Below, piece after piece: positions 49,899 to 58,710 of a DNA stretch of 64,000 nucleotides. The notes under the pieces were generated by a model that ran no database searches, had not been told where the DNA came from, and saw only the letters and a program-made list of their open reading frames with translations. The stretch's first letter is position 1. Every line of letters starts with the position of its first letter. This stretch comes from Chromohalobacter sp. 296-RDG (GTDB lineage: Bacteria; Pseudomonadota; Gammaproteobacteria; Pseudomonadales; Halomonadaceae): contig NZ_JARANY010000006.1 of the NCBI RefSeq assembly GCF_029889885.1, positions 1 through 64,000 of the forward strand, read 5' to 3'. A program made the position numbers and the translations under genes.

Positions 49899-49921
49899 AC
49901 GCCGGGCAAAGAGCCCGGCGT
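49899..49921. terminator. bidirectional terminator between yqcC and ompW
   Basis: ACGCCGGGC/GCCCGGCGT with loop AAAGA lies 21 bases past the yqcC stop. On the minus strand it runs into TTTTC after the ompW 3' end side; on the plus strand the tail is CTTATC. It serves both convergent genes. Confidence 0.8.
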
Positions 49922-49947
49922 CTTATCAACGTATTGACGTGTACTGC

Positions 49948-50535
49948 TTAGAAGCGATAGCTAAGACCGCCACCCACTGTGACCGGATCCAGGTCGACAG
50001 AGCCTGCCGAGTTGCCATCGATATCGACGTCTGAATCCACATCGGTGTAGCTTGCGAAGCCATTGAAGGCCAGGTTCTCGGTCACGAACAGGTCGACACC
50101 CAGTTCACCGACGGCACCCCAGGAGTGGTCCATATCGGCGCTCTGGCCGTTGGCAAGGTTTTCGCTGGAAAACTTGGTGTAGTTGACGCCGGCACCGGCA
50201 TAGGGCTGAACGCGCGAGTTAGTGCCACCCAGCGGATAGTATTGCAGCGTCAGATTGATCGGACGCTGCTCGAAGTCGCCATTGACCCCATTGGTCGAGA
50301 AATCGTGCTCGAACTTTTCGCTGGAGCTCAGAGCGACGCCCAGCTTGTCGTGGAAGAGGTAACCGACGCTACCCATGAAGCCATTTTCATCGTCGACATG
50401 GCTATCATCGATATCGCTTTTGGCGATATCGCCGCGCACGAAGAAGTCGCCTGCGTCATAGGCGAGAGCGGCTTGGGTACCGAAAGCGCAGGTGCTGGCC
50501 AGTACTACGGCAGAGAACAGTTTAGTCTTGGTCAT
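49948..50535 (-). CDS. ompW: outer-membrane protein of the OmpW family
   Basis: The protein has 195 residues with a signal peptide (residues 1-25, AVVLASTCAFGTQAALA). OmpW hallmarks are visible: AGDFFVRGDIAKS after the cut, GYLFHDKLGVALSSSEKFEHDF, QPYAGAGVNYTKF (about 110-122), DHSWGAVGELGVDLFVTENLAFNGFASYTDVD, and a terminal YRF aromatic anchor. It forms an eight-stranded beta barrel thought to pass hydrophobic compounds. Two palindromes in its upstream region suggest a dedicated regulator. Confidence 0.9.
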   Translation of the reverse strand: MTKTKLFSAVVLASTCAFGTQAALAYDAGDFFVRGDIAKSDIDDSHVDDENGFMGSVGYLFHDKLGVALSSSEKFEHDFSTNGVNGDFEQRPINLTLQYYPLGGTNSRVQPYAGAGVNYTKFSSENLANGQSADMDHSWGAVGELGVDLFVTENLAFNGFASYTDVDSDVDIDGNSAGSVDLDPVTVGGGLSYRF

Positions 50536-50599
50536 GATCTAACTCCTTGGGTTCATCGCCATATCGAACGGCGTTTCCGAATCAACGCTTGTAGAATAG

Positions 50600-50644
50600 G
50601 AAACAGTGTTTCTTAAGTCAAGGAAAATTTTAAAACACTGTTTT
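50600..50644. promoter_or_regulatory. paired palindromic operators upstream of ompW
   Basis: GAAAC-AGT-GTTTC (13 bases, 50600-50612) and AAAAC-ACT-GTTTT (50632-50644) are two near-identical palindromes, centres 32 bases apart (about three helical turns). They match the PsrA motif (G/C)AAAC-N2-4-GTTT(G/C) known from Pseudomonas fatty-acid control. They lie between ompW and the gtrB leader, so either or both could be regulated. Confidence 0.5.
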
Positions 50645-50784
50645 TTTACGTCGAGAGAGTGTGATCTATCATGATGAGTGAGTTGAAGGGATGGATCTGA
50701 CGACTGGTAGAGCACCGTCTCGTGTCGAGGGATGGCGACATTGAGTCTACGGTGGATCGTGGTGAGTTCAAAGTGGAGGTAACA

Positions 50785-51804
50785 ATGAAACTATTATCGT
50801 CGACGGGAAAGGGAGTACAGGATGAAAGCCTCGGGGCTGATTGGCTGTTGTCCATCGTAGTGCCGGTCATGAACGAAGAGGACGCCATCCCGGGGTTTCT
50901 GCAAGCGGTTCGTGACGCTCTCGATGGCCATATTGCGCGCTGGGAAGTGCTTTTCATCGATGACGGATCGCAGGATGCGACCCTGAGCAGCTTGCGCCAT
51001 GCGCATGAGCGAGACGCTCGCGTGCGCTATCTCTCGTTGACCCGTAACTTCGGCAAGGAGGCGGCGCTATCAGCGGGGCTCGCGCATGCTCGTGGCGATG
51101 CCATCGTGCCCATGGATGTCGACCTCCAGGATCCGCCAGAGGTGATCATCGAGTTCGTGCGCCTGTGGCGTGAGGAAGGTTATGACATGGTCTACGGTGT
51201 GCGCGGTACCCGTGAAGAGGACACTCATACCAAGCGTGCCACCGCCGGCTTGTTCTATCGTTTCTTCAACCGCATGGCGAACACGCCGATTCCGCATAAT
51301 GCGGGGGATTTTCGGCTCATGGATCGGTGTGTAGTCGACGCCATCAACCGCTTGCCGGAACGCAGCCGGTTCATGAAGGGGTTATTCTCGTGGCCGGGGT
51401 ATCGCACCACCGGGGTTTACTACGCACGCCCTTCCCGCGGGACGGGGCAGAGTAAATTCAACTACTGGAAACTGTGGAACTTCGCCCTGGACGGCGTGGT
51501 GAGTTTTTCCACCTGGCCGTTGCGGATCTGGTCCTACTTTGGGGCGGTGATCGCCTTGATTGCGTTTTTGTACATCGTGTTTCTGGTGGGGCGTGTGGTG
51601 CTATTTGGCAGTGATGTGCCCGGCTATGCGTCACTGATGACAGCAATCTTGTTTTTCGGCGGCATGCAATTGTTGTCGATAGGCGTGCTGGGGGAGTACG
51701 TGGGAAGGCTCTTCATCGAGGCCAAGCATCGACCGCTTTATCTAGTTGCCGAAGATAGTGAGACGCCGTACGCATCACGTCCTCGAAGTGGTCGCGAGTC
51801 ATGA
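50785..51804 (+). CDS. gtrB: GtrB-like undecaprenyl-phosphate glycosyltransferase
   Basis: The protein has 339 residues, family GT2 with a DPM-like N-terminal domain: SIVVPVMNEEDAIPGF (about 23-38), FIDDGSQDAT (about 58-67) and MDVDLQDPPEV (about 111-121, DXD-type). Two C-terminal hydrophobic helices (about 245-315) fit bactoprenol glucosyltransferases. It attaches a sugar to undecaprenyl phosphate in the cytoplasmic leaflet. GTGGAGG lies 5 bases before the ATG. It overlaps gtrA by four bases. Confidence 0.88.
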   Translation: MKLLSSTGKGVQDESLGADWLLSIVVPVMNEEDAIPGFLQAVRDALDGHIARWEVLFIDDGSQDATLSSLRHAHERDARVRYLSLTRNFGKEAALSAGLAHARGDAIVPMDVDLQDPPEVIIEFVRLWREEGYDMVYGVRGTREEDTHTKRATAGLFYRFFNRMANTPIPHNAGDFRLMDRCVVDAINRLPERSRFMKGLFSWPGYRTTGVYYARPSRGTGQSKFNYWKLWNFALDGVVSFSTWPLRIWSYFGAVIALIAFLYIVFLVGRVVLFGSDVPGYASLMTAILFFGGMQLLSIGVLGEYVGRLFIEAKHRPLYLVAEDSETPYASRPRSGRES

Positions 51805-52187
51805 GTCGGCTCGTAGGGGAAGCGGGTACCGCTGCACGTTTCGGACTTGTTGGAGTAATGGCGACTGGCGCTCATCTTCTGGTGGCGGGGGTGCTGCTTG
51901 GCCTATGGCCGAATATGTCCGAATTCGTAGCGAATATCGTGGCGTTTCTAGTGGCTTTTCAGATATCGCTGATCGGGCATAGGCGTTTGACTTTCCGCCG
52001 TCGTGGCCGGGCAAGACGTTTCTTTCTGGTGGCGGCGTCGGGATTCATCCTCAACAATGGCGTGTTGGCCACCTTGTTGGCGGTGACCCCGCTACATGGC
52101 TTTATCGCGGTGGCGATTGCGACATTGACGGTGCCAGTGTTGACGTATTTGGCGTCACGCTTCTGGGCGTTCGGCGCGTCACGCTGA
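51801..52187 (+). CDS. gtrA: GtrA-family membrane flippase
   Basis: The protein has 128 residues with four hydrophobic helices and is the size of the GtrA family. The N-terminal AARFGLVGVMATGAHLLVAGVLL and the loop RRLTFRRRGRARRFFLVAASGFILNNG are typical. It is thought to flip the sugar-lipid made by GtrB. In seroconverting phages and O-antigen loci a third gene (a GtrC-type transferase) follows; here none does. Its ATG overlaps the gtrB stop. Confidence 0.85.
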   Translation: MSRLVGEAGTAARFGLVGVMATGAHLLVAGVLLGLWPNMSEFVANIVAFLVAFQISLIGHRRLTFRRRGRARRFFLVAASGFILNNGVLATLLAVTPLHGFIAVAIATLTVPVLTYLASRFWAFGASR

Positions 52188-52252
52188 TATCGCTACGCTA
52201 ACGCCGATTATCGCATCTTTCTCGGCGCTCAGTACCACTGCGACTGGTCATG

Positions 52253-52273
52253 AAAAAGGCTCCCGCAGGAGCC
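52253..52273 (-). terminator. intrinsic terminator of putP
   Basis: On the minus strand GGCTCC-TGCG-GGAGCC is followed by five T (complement of 52253-52257). It lies 34 bases past the putP stop and may also slow transcription from gtrA on the other strand. Confidence 0.82.
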
Positions 52274-52306
52274 CTTTGATTACTCTGAGTGGATTAGCGT
52301 GCTCTG

Positions 52307-53797
52307 TCAGCGGGAGACTTGCTTATATTCCCCGGCATCTTTAGTCACATTGCTCGCTACCAGAATCGCAATGAAGGAAGCGATGAAGCCTGGAATGATC
52401 TCGTATACACCGGGACCTCCCATGAACGCTGCGTTCCAGCCCAGTTCAATCCAGATCATGACGGTGACGGCACCCACGACCATGCCTGCGATGGCGCCAG
52501 CGCCGTTCGTGCGCGACCACATCAGCGACAGGATGATCAATGGGCCGAACGCTGCACCGAAGCCTGCCCAGGCATTACTGACCAGCCCCAGGACCTGAGA
52601 GTTCGGATCGGATGCAATGAAGGCTGCCACCAGGCCAACCAATACGACACTGATCCGGCCGATGCCGACGCTTTCCTTCTCCGTTGCCTCTTTACGCAGG
52701 AACAAGCGGTAGAAGTCTTCAGTCAGTGATGAAGACGCCACCAGAAGCTGGCTGGAAACGGTGCTCATGATCGCTGCAAGCAGTGCGGCATAGAGGAAGC
52801 CGGTGATCAGCGGATGGAACAGCAGGTCCGCCAGGATGATGAAGATCGTTTCCGGATCCTCGACCTCCATACCATTGCGGATTGCATAGGCTCGGCCGAA
52901 TACACCCAGAGAGACCGCACCGATCAGGGAGATAAGCATCCAGCTCATACCGATGTTACGCGCAATAGGGACATCCTTCAGAGATCGAATGGCCATGAAG
53001 CGCACGATGATGTGTGGTTGCCCAAAGTAACCCAGTCCCCAGGCCACCGCAGACAGCCAACCGATAAAGGTCAGTCCATCCGTCCACGATAGGAGTGTGG
53101 GGTCGACGTCATTCAGGGTCTGAGTAGCTTGGGCGAAACCGCCGCCACCTTCGCCAAAGAGTACAACCATCGGCATGATCACCAGTGCCAGCATCATGAT
53201 GCAGCCCTGCACGAAGTCCGTCATGCTCACGGCCAAAAAGCCGCCGACCACTGTATAAGCAAGTACCACGCCCAGTGTGATGATGACCCCCACCGCGTAA
53301 TCGCTCATGCCTCCGATGTTGATAACGCCGGAAAACGCGCTTTCGAACAGTTTGCCGCCTGCCACCAGGCCTGAGGCCGTATACACCGCGAAGAAGACGA
53401 CGATGACGATAGCGGATACCGTTCTCAGCGACATGGCTCGCGTCGGGAACCGATTGGCCAGGAAAGCGGGAATGGTGATCGCATTGCCATAGTGCACCGT
53501 CTGTTCACGAAGGCGAGGTGCGACCAGAAGCCAGTTGAAGAAGGCGCCCGCGAACAGGCCGATTCCAATCCAGGCAGAGCCCAGGCCGGAGGCAAACATT
53601 GCCCCGGGCAATCCCAGCAGCAACCAGCCACTCATATCCGAAGCGCCGGCCGACAGGGCCGCCACTTTGGGACTAAGCGTTCGCCCTCCCAACATGTAAT
53701 CTTCGGATGTGGACGTCGATTTGCGCATGGCATAAAGACCGATACCGACCATGAGCGCAAAGTAAGCAAAGAGGCTTATCCAGACACCAATAGCCAT
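52307..53797 (-). CDS. putP: sodium/proline symporter
   Basis: The protein has 496 residues with about 13 transmembrane helices, matching PutP (SSS family). Sodium-site features include GASDMSGWLLLGLPGA (about 51-66), and family segments such as TIPAFLANRFP and GYFGQPHIIVRFMAIRS (about 261-277) are present. It imports proline with sodium, useful both as nutrient and compatible solute in a halophile. CAGGAGACG precedes the start. It lies downstream of putA on the same strand. Confidence 0.95.
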   Translation of the reverse strand: MAIGVWISLFAYFALMVGIGLYAMRKSTSTSEDYMLGGRTLSPKVAALSAGASDMSGWLLLGLPGAMFASGLGSAWIGIGLFAGAFFNWLLVAPRLREQTVHYGNAITIPAFLANRFPTRAMSLRTVSAIVIVVFFAVYTASGLVAGGKLFESAFSGVINIGGMSDYAVGVIITLGVVLAYTVVGGFLAVSMTDFVQGCIMMLALVIMPMVVLFGEGGGGFAQATQTLNDVDPTLLSWTDGLTFIGWLSAVAWGLGYFGQPHIIVRFMAIRSLKDVPIARNIGMSWMLISLIGAVSLGVFGRAYAIRNGMEVEDPETIFIILADLLFHPLITGFLYAALLAAIMSTVSSQLLVASSSLTEDFYRLFLRKEATEKESVGIGRISVVLVGLVAAFIASDPNSQVLGLVSNAWAGFGAAFGPLIILSLMWSRTNGAGAIAGMVVGAVTVMIWIELGWNAAFMGGPGVYEIIPGFIASFIAILVASNVTKDAGEYKQVSR

Positions 53798-53827
53798 AAA
53801 AACGTCTCCTGTTTTTAATTGTCTTAG

Positions 53828-53949
53828 TTATTGGGCCGGAGGTTGCTCCGGCAGGTTGTGGGTACGCATACGGGCCAGAACGCTGATGGCGAGCATCGTG
53901 AACAGGCAGAGCGCGAAGGTGGCGCCGATCGCGACGTTATTTCGATCAT
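53828..53949 (-). pseudogene. disrupted or frameshifted small membrane-protein gene between putA and putP
   Basis: An ATG at 53949 has GAAGGGA 8-10 bases upstream, but its own frame is not protein-like. The +1 frame reads NNVAIGATFALCLFTMLAISVLARMRTHNLPEQPPAQ and ends at TAA 53828-53830. That is a convincing single-helix membrane peptide. Joining start and body needs one extra base in the AAA run at 53940-53942, giving M-I-E-N-N-V-A. It may be a real frameshift mutation, a sequencing error in the run, or a programmed frameshift. The reading frame has no ordinary start of its own. Confidence 0.45.
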
Positions 53950-53990
53950 AAGGGAGTTCCCTTCGTTTATTGTTTGATGACGAGTAATGA

Positions 53991-56900
53991 TCACTCGTCT
54001 CCCAGCGCGAGTAGCGACGCGTTACCGCCCAAGGCGGCGGTATTGATGGTACGGGTCTTCTCTGTGGCGAATCGCTGCAGATAATGCGGTCCACCTGCTT
54101 TGGGACCAGTGCCTGACAGGCCCTGGCCACCGAAAGGCTGAACGCCTACCACGGCGCCGATGATATTACGATTGACGTACACATTGCCCACTCGAATTTT
54201 CCGCGCTATTTCAGCGGCGAAGGATTCGTTGCGACTGTGAATGCCGAACGTCAGTCCATACCCTTTGGCGTTGATGGTATCGATGACCTGGTCGATCTCA
54301 GCGCTACGGTATCGGGCTATGTGTAATATCGGCCCGAATTGCTCGCTCTCCAGTGTGTCGATGCCTTCGATCTCGAACGCGGTCGGCGCAATGAAGTGGC
54401 CGTGTGCCGTGGTGTCTGCATCGGGAGTCGCCTCGGCCAACAGACGGCCTTCCTCCTTGAGGCGCACGATGTAATCGCTGAGCTGACGATGGGCGTCCTC
54501 GTCGATGACCGGGCCGACATCGGTACCCAGGTCGCGTGGATCGCCGATGTGCAACTCCGCCATGGCGCCCTTGAGTAGCGCGATGACGTGGTCGGCGACG
54601 TCTTCCTGGATATAGAGCACACGCAAGGCGCTGCAACGCTGGCCAGCGCTCTGGAAGGCCGAGGCCACCACGTCGGCGACGACCTGCTCGGGAAGCGCGG
54701 TGGAATCGACGATCATGGCGTTCAAGCCACCGGTTTCGGCGACCAGGGTCGGCAGCGCGGCACCTTCGCGGTCGGCGAGGGCACGGTTGATGGTTCGTGC
54801 GGTGTCCGTGCCACCGGTGAAGACGACGCCGGTGATGCGGGCGTCACCGGTCAGTACGCTGCCCACGGTGGGGCCGTCGCCGGGCAGCAATTGCACCACG
54901 TCGCGCGGCATGCCCGCCTCGTGGAGCAGTTCCACGACGCGGTGCGCGATCAGAGAGGTCTGCTCGGCCGGCTTGGCGAGCACCGGGTTGCCAGCGACGG
55001 CGGCGGCAACCATCTGGCCGCAGAAAATTGCCACCGGGAAATTCCACGGGCTGATGGCGGCGAATACGCCCTTGCCGGACAAGATCAGCTCGTTGGATTC
55101 ACCGGTCGGGCCGGGCAGCGGGATCGGCGCGTCAAACATTTCGCGGGCCCGCATCGCATAGTAGCGGCAGAAGTCCACCGCTTCGCGAATCTCGTCGACG
55201 CCATCGGTGAGCAGCTTGCCGCCTTCGCGGGAGCACAGTGTCATCAGTTCGGCCAGATGCTCTTCCATCAAGTCGGCGAAGCGCTCGAGAGTCTGCGCAC
55301 GCTCCTCGACCGGTGTATCGCACCAGCGAGGGAAGGCCGCCCAGGCGGCATCCACGGCGCGCTGGGCCTGTTCGCTCGTAGTCCATTGCACGCTGCCCAC
55401 GCGCTGGCGGGTATCGTAAGGGCTGAGAACGTCATGCTGCTGCGCGGCCTCGTCTTCCACGTCGAAAGCCAGCAGCGGTTTGACGTGGTGTTCGCGCTCC
55501 ATGAATGTCGCCATGCTGTCGATCAGCGGTTGGTATTGGCTGTTGATGTTCAAGTTGACGCCCTTGGAGTTCTTGCGTTTTTCCCCATAGATATCGCGTG
55601 GCAGCGGAATCCGTGGATTGGCATAAGTATCGTATTGCGCCAAGGTTTCTACCGGGTGCTCGCAGAGGCTTTCCACGGGCACGCCAGGATCGACCAACTG
55701 GTGCACGAAAGACGAATTGGCACCGTTTTCCAATAAGCGCCGCACGAGGTAGGGCAACAGGTCCTTATGCGCGCCTACCGGTGCGTAGATACGGCAGTAG
55801 GTGCCCTGTGGTGCGCGTTTGAGTGCGGCGTCATAGAGCGCTTCACCCATGCCATGCAGGCGCTGGAACTCGAAATGACGATCCCCCGCATTGGCGAGTT
55901 CCAGTATGGTGCTGATGGTGTGGGCGTTGTGTGTGGCGAACTGCGGGAAGATGCGTCCCCGAGTATTCTCGGAGAGCAGGAAATGCACGCAGGCCAGGTA
56001 GGTGACGTCGGTGCACGCCTTGCGCGTGAAGACAGGGTAGCCGTCGAGCCCTTGCTGTTGAGCCTCTTTGATTTCGGTATCCCAGTAGGCGCCCTTGACC
56101 AGACGTAGCGGAATTTCGTCGCCACACTGATCGGCGAGGCGATTGATGTAGTGCAGAACCGGCAAGACACGCTTGGAATAGGCCTGTACCACTAGCCCGA
56201 AGTGCCCCCAGCCGCGGCAGACATCGCTTTCGAACACGGCGCGGAAGACCTCCAGCGACAATTCCAGGCGGTCGGCTTCCTCGGCATCGATGGTGATGGC
56301 GACGTTGTTCTCGCGGGCTAGCGAGGCGAGCCGGCGGACACTGTCGGTAAGCTCTTCGAGGATCTGACGACGACGCCCGAATTCGTAACGCGGATGCAAG
56401 GCCGATAGCTTGATCGATACCGAGGGTGCTGGCGTCTTGGCGTCCAGCTTGCGGCTGGTAGCACCGACTCGTTCGATAGCCTGGGCGTAATCGTCGAAAT
56501 AACGAACGGCGTCTGGCCGCGTGCGTGCGGCCTCGCCAAGCATGTCATATGAGTAGGTATAGCCCTTGTCGAACAGTGGCTGCGAGCGTTTCAGGGCCTC
56601 GTCGATGGTCCGCCCCAGCACGAACTGTTTGCCCATGATCTTCATCGCTTGATACATGGCGCGGCGAATTACCGGCTCGCCCATGCGGTTGACCATCTTG
56701 TTGATGAAGGTGGCGGGCTTGCCTTCGTGGGACTGGTCAAGCTGCAGAACGCGGCCGGTCATCAGCAATCCCCAGGTGGACGCGTTGACGAACCATGACT
56801 CGCTCTGGCCGACGTGCGCCTTCCAGTCGGCAGGCCCCAGCTTGTCTTCGATCAGGGCGTCGGCGGTGGCCTTGTCGGGAATTCGCAGCATGGCCTCGGC

Positions 56901-57182
56901 CAGACACATCAACATCAGGCCTTCATGGGTATCGAGACTGTATTCCTGCAGCAGTTCGTCGATGGAGTCGACCGCCGTATCCATCTCGCGGACTTCGCGC
57001 ACCAGCTCGGCGGTTTGCGTGGCAATGCGCTTGAAGTCTTGCTCTTCGGTACGCAAGAACGCGACCAATTCGGCGACATAGGCATCTTCCTCGACGCTAT
57101 AATAATCGCTGACGCGCGCGAACAGCGTGTCGAGATCGTCGTTCCAGGTGGCGGTTTCCAGCATGGTATTGGCATCTTGCAT
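53991..57182 (-). CDS. putA: bifunctional proline dehydrogenase/P5C dehydrogenase, no DNA-binding domain
   Basis: The protein has 1063 residues. The N-terminal PRODH half (about 85-500, containing RLVKGAYWDTEIKEAQ) oxidises proline to pyrroline-5-carboxylate with FAD. The C-terminal aldehyde dehydrogenase half (about 545-1045; LVAETGGLNAMIVDSTALPEQ with the catalytic-region Glu and SAFQSAGQRCSALRVLYIQ with the catalytic Cys) makes glutamate with NAD+. The ribbon-helix-helix of E. coli-type PutA is absent, so it is not its own repressor. The AraC gene beside it is the likely regulator. GGAG lies upstream of the ATG at 57182. Confidence 0.96.
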   Translation of the reverse strand: MQDANTMLETATWNDDLDTLFARVSDYYSVEEDAYVAELVAFLRTEEQDFKRIATQTAELVREVREMDTAVDSIDELLQEYSLDTHEGLMLMCLAEAMLRIPDKATADALIEDKLGPADWKAHVGQSESWFVNASTWGLLMTGRVLQLDQSHEGKPATFINKMVNRMGEPVIRRAMYQAMKIMGKQFVLGRTIDEALKRSQPLFDKGYTYSYDMLGEAARTRPDAVRYFDDYAQAIERVGATSRKLDAKTPAPSVSIKLSALHPRYEFGRRRQILEELTDSVRRLASLARENNVAITIDAEEADRLELSLEVFRAVFESDVCRGWGHFGLVVQAYSKRVLPVLHYINRLADQCGDEIPLRLVKGAYWDTEIKEAQQQGLDGYPVFTRKACTDVTYLACVHFLLSENTRGRIFPQFATHNAHTISTILELANAGDRHFEFQRLHGMGEALYDAALKRAPQGTYCRIYAPVGAHKDLLPYLVRRLLENGANSSFVHQLVDPGVPVESLCEHPVETLAQYDTYANPRIPLPRDIYGEKRKNSKGVNLNINSQYQPLIDSMATFMEREHHVKPLLAFDVEDEAAQQHDVLSPYDTRQRVGSVQWTTSEQAQRAVDAAWAAFPRWCDTPVEERAQTLERFADLMEEHLAELMTLCSREGGKLLTDGVDEIREAVDFCRYYAMRAREMFDAPIPLPGPTGESNELILSGKGVFAAISPWNFPVAIFCGQMVAAAVAGNPVLAKPAEQTSLIAHRVVELLHEAGMPRDVVQLLPGDGPTVGSVLTGDARITGVVFTGGTDTARTINRALADREGAALPTLVAETGGLNAMIVDSTALPEQVVADVVASAFQSAGQRCSALRVLYIQEDVADHVIALLKGAMAELHIGDPRDLGTDVGPVIDEDAHRQLSDYIVRLKEEGRLLAEATPDADTTAHGHFIAPTAFEIEGIDTLESEQFGPILHIARYRSAEIDQVIDTINAKGYGLTFGIHSRNESFAAEIARKIRVGNVYVNRNIIGAVVGVQPFGGQGLSGTGPKAGGPHYLQRFATEKTRTINTAALGGNASLLALGDE

Positions 57183-57372
57183 GTCATGACTCCGTGATGA
57201 TCGGCGACGTAATAATGAAGGTGGGCGTGCGGAGTCGGCGCCGGTATCGGCGTCCTGATTATGTTGTATAGCGTCGACTTTAGAATGGGGCAGCGTGCTC
57301 GGTCTTGCCAATTTCCCGGATATTTGTGTCAAAAAACACGGCAGAAGAAGAAGTGGGCTTGAATTTTAGACC

Positions 57373-58161
57373 TTAGTCTATAATGGATGACGTGGTCATG
57401 ACGGAGGCGTTGGCACTTCGGCGCCATTGCGAGGGAGACTGGCCATGATGGCGTCGAAAGGCATGCGACAAGGCGCTTTGATTGGCGAATCCCGTGCGTG
57501 CCGCGATTTCGCTGAGCGGTGCGCCGGCGGTTCGCAGTAAGGTGCTCGCGCGTTCGAGGCGGCGACGCAACAAGTATTGGTAAGGCGTCAGCCCCGTATG
57601 GCGCCGAAAGCGCTCGCCGAAGTGTGTCTCGCTCAGGCAGGCCAGGCGCGCCAGATCCTTGACCGTCACGCGCTCGGCGAGGTGGAGGTCGATGTAGCGA
57701 TCGATGGTATCGAGATCCAGCGCGCGCCCATTATCGAGCATCGTCGGTGCGGCCAGGCGGGCATGCAGACAGCTCAAGAAGGTGGTAGCAAGCAATTCGC
57801 CGTCGGCATGGCGCGGCTGCGACATTTCCTGCACCACGAAGTTGAGATAATTGCGCAGGGGATCGTCGAGCGTGAAATAGCGTGGCGCATCGAACAGGCT
57901 GGCCAGTTCGCGATGGCTTCCGGTCAGCGAGGGCGAGTCATCCGGGAGGTCGAGGATCAACTGGCGGTTGTCACCGATACCTTCGTAATAGTGCACATGA
58001 TTGATCGGGACGATGCAGCCCGACAAGGGGGCGATGGAACCGCCCAGTCCTTCGATCTCGAATTCGGCATGGCCGGCCAGGCCGATAACGATCTGATGGA
58101 AGGCATGGCCGTGATGTTTGACGGTGTTGTCGAGCGGCGTCAGACGAATGCTGCTGCTCAT
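57373..58161 (-). CDS. AraC-family regulator, likely controlling put genes
   Basis: The protein has 262 residues. A cupin-like N-terminal domain (HGHAFHQIVIGLAGHAEFEIEG…PINHVHYYEG, about 16-60) precedes two helix-turn-helix units (LDLDTIDRYIDLHLAERVTVKDLARLACLSETHFGERFRRHTGLTPYQYL, about 146-195, and LSEIAARTGFANQSALSHAFRRHHGQSPSQWRR, about 212-246). It lies just upstream of putA, like the proline-responsive PruR of Pseudomonas; the link is by position. AGGAGAG precedes the ATG at 58161. Confidence 0.85.
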   Translation of the reverse strand: MSSSIRLTPLDNTVKHHGHAFHQIVIGLAGHAEFEIEGLGGSIAPLSGCIVPINHVHYYEGIGDNRQLILDLPDDSPSLTGSHRELASLFDAPRYFTLDDPLRNYLNFVVQEMSQPRHADGELLATTFLSCLHARLAAPTMLDNGRALDLDTIDRYIDLHLAERVTVKDLARLACLSETHFGERFRRHTGLTPYQYLLRRRLERASTLLRTAGAPLSEIAARTGFANQSALSHAFRRHHGQSPSQWRRSANASVMTTSSIID

Positions 58162-58225
58162 GGCGACTCTCCTGAGCTTCGCAGTGAGCTTACCATACAC
58201 GCCCATGGCGCGTGAGGCGCAATTC

Positions 58226-58597
58226 TCAGGCCTCTAGTTCAGGCTTCTGCAGTGCCAGGCGCGCGCGCAAATGGTCGCGTATTGCCTCGAGTTCGTCGCG
58301 CCCGGCACGCGATAGCAGGCAGCCTCCCCGTGCGACTTGCCAGGGTCTACCGTGCTCCTCCATCACATGCTGCGCGCGGCGGCGAATGCTTTCGAGATAG
58401 GCATCGTGGCGAATCGGGTAATCGACCAGTGTATGCCACTCGGCCACACTGACGCGTTTGTCCAGCGTTTTGTCGAACAGCGTCAGCAGGTGCGCGGGCT
58501 CGGTCCGATAGCGGGGCGTACGGCTGAGCATCAGCATCGCCACGGTACCGACCAGGATCGTCAGGCAGACGGCGAAAACCAGTAAAAAAAGTAGCAT
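58226..58597 (-). CDS. small membrane-anchored hypothetical protein
   Basis: The protein has 123 residues. Residues 1-25 (MLLFLLVFAVCLTILVGTVAMLML) form a single membrane segment, followed by a cytoplasmic basic domain of about 95 residues with a conserved-looking core (DKTLDKRVSVAEWHTLVDYPIRHDAYLESIRRRAQHVMEEHG). I cannot name a family. The ribosome-binding site is weak. It may share a transcript with the AraC gene 64 bases downstream. Confidence 0.7.
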   Translation of the reverse strand: MLLFLLVFAVCLTILVGTVAMLMLSRTPRYRTEPAHLLTLFDKTLDKRVSVAEWHTLVDYPIRHDAYLESIRRRAQHVMEEHGRPWQVARGGCLLSRAGRDELEAIRDHLRARLALQKPELEA

Positions 58598-58710
58598 GAT
58601 GCGTTGAGGGGCCGAAACAAATGCGAAACCTTGATTCTAGCATGTGATCGCGGCACGACGCAGTGACGCGGCGACGGATGGCGTGTTCTGTCGTGCCATC
58701 CGTCGGTTGG

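Noticed and set aside
50125-50616. 163-residue plus-strand frame over ompW
   Set aside because: It is antisense to a signal-peptide-bearing OmpW gene and would run through the palindromic operators.
54588-55736. 382-residue plus-strand frame inside putA
   Set aside because: It is antisense to the aldehyde-dehydrogenase half of PutA; long shadow frames are usual in this GC range.
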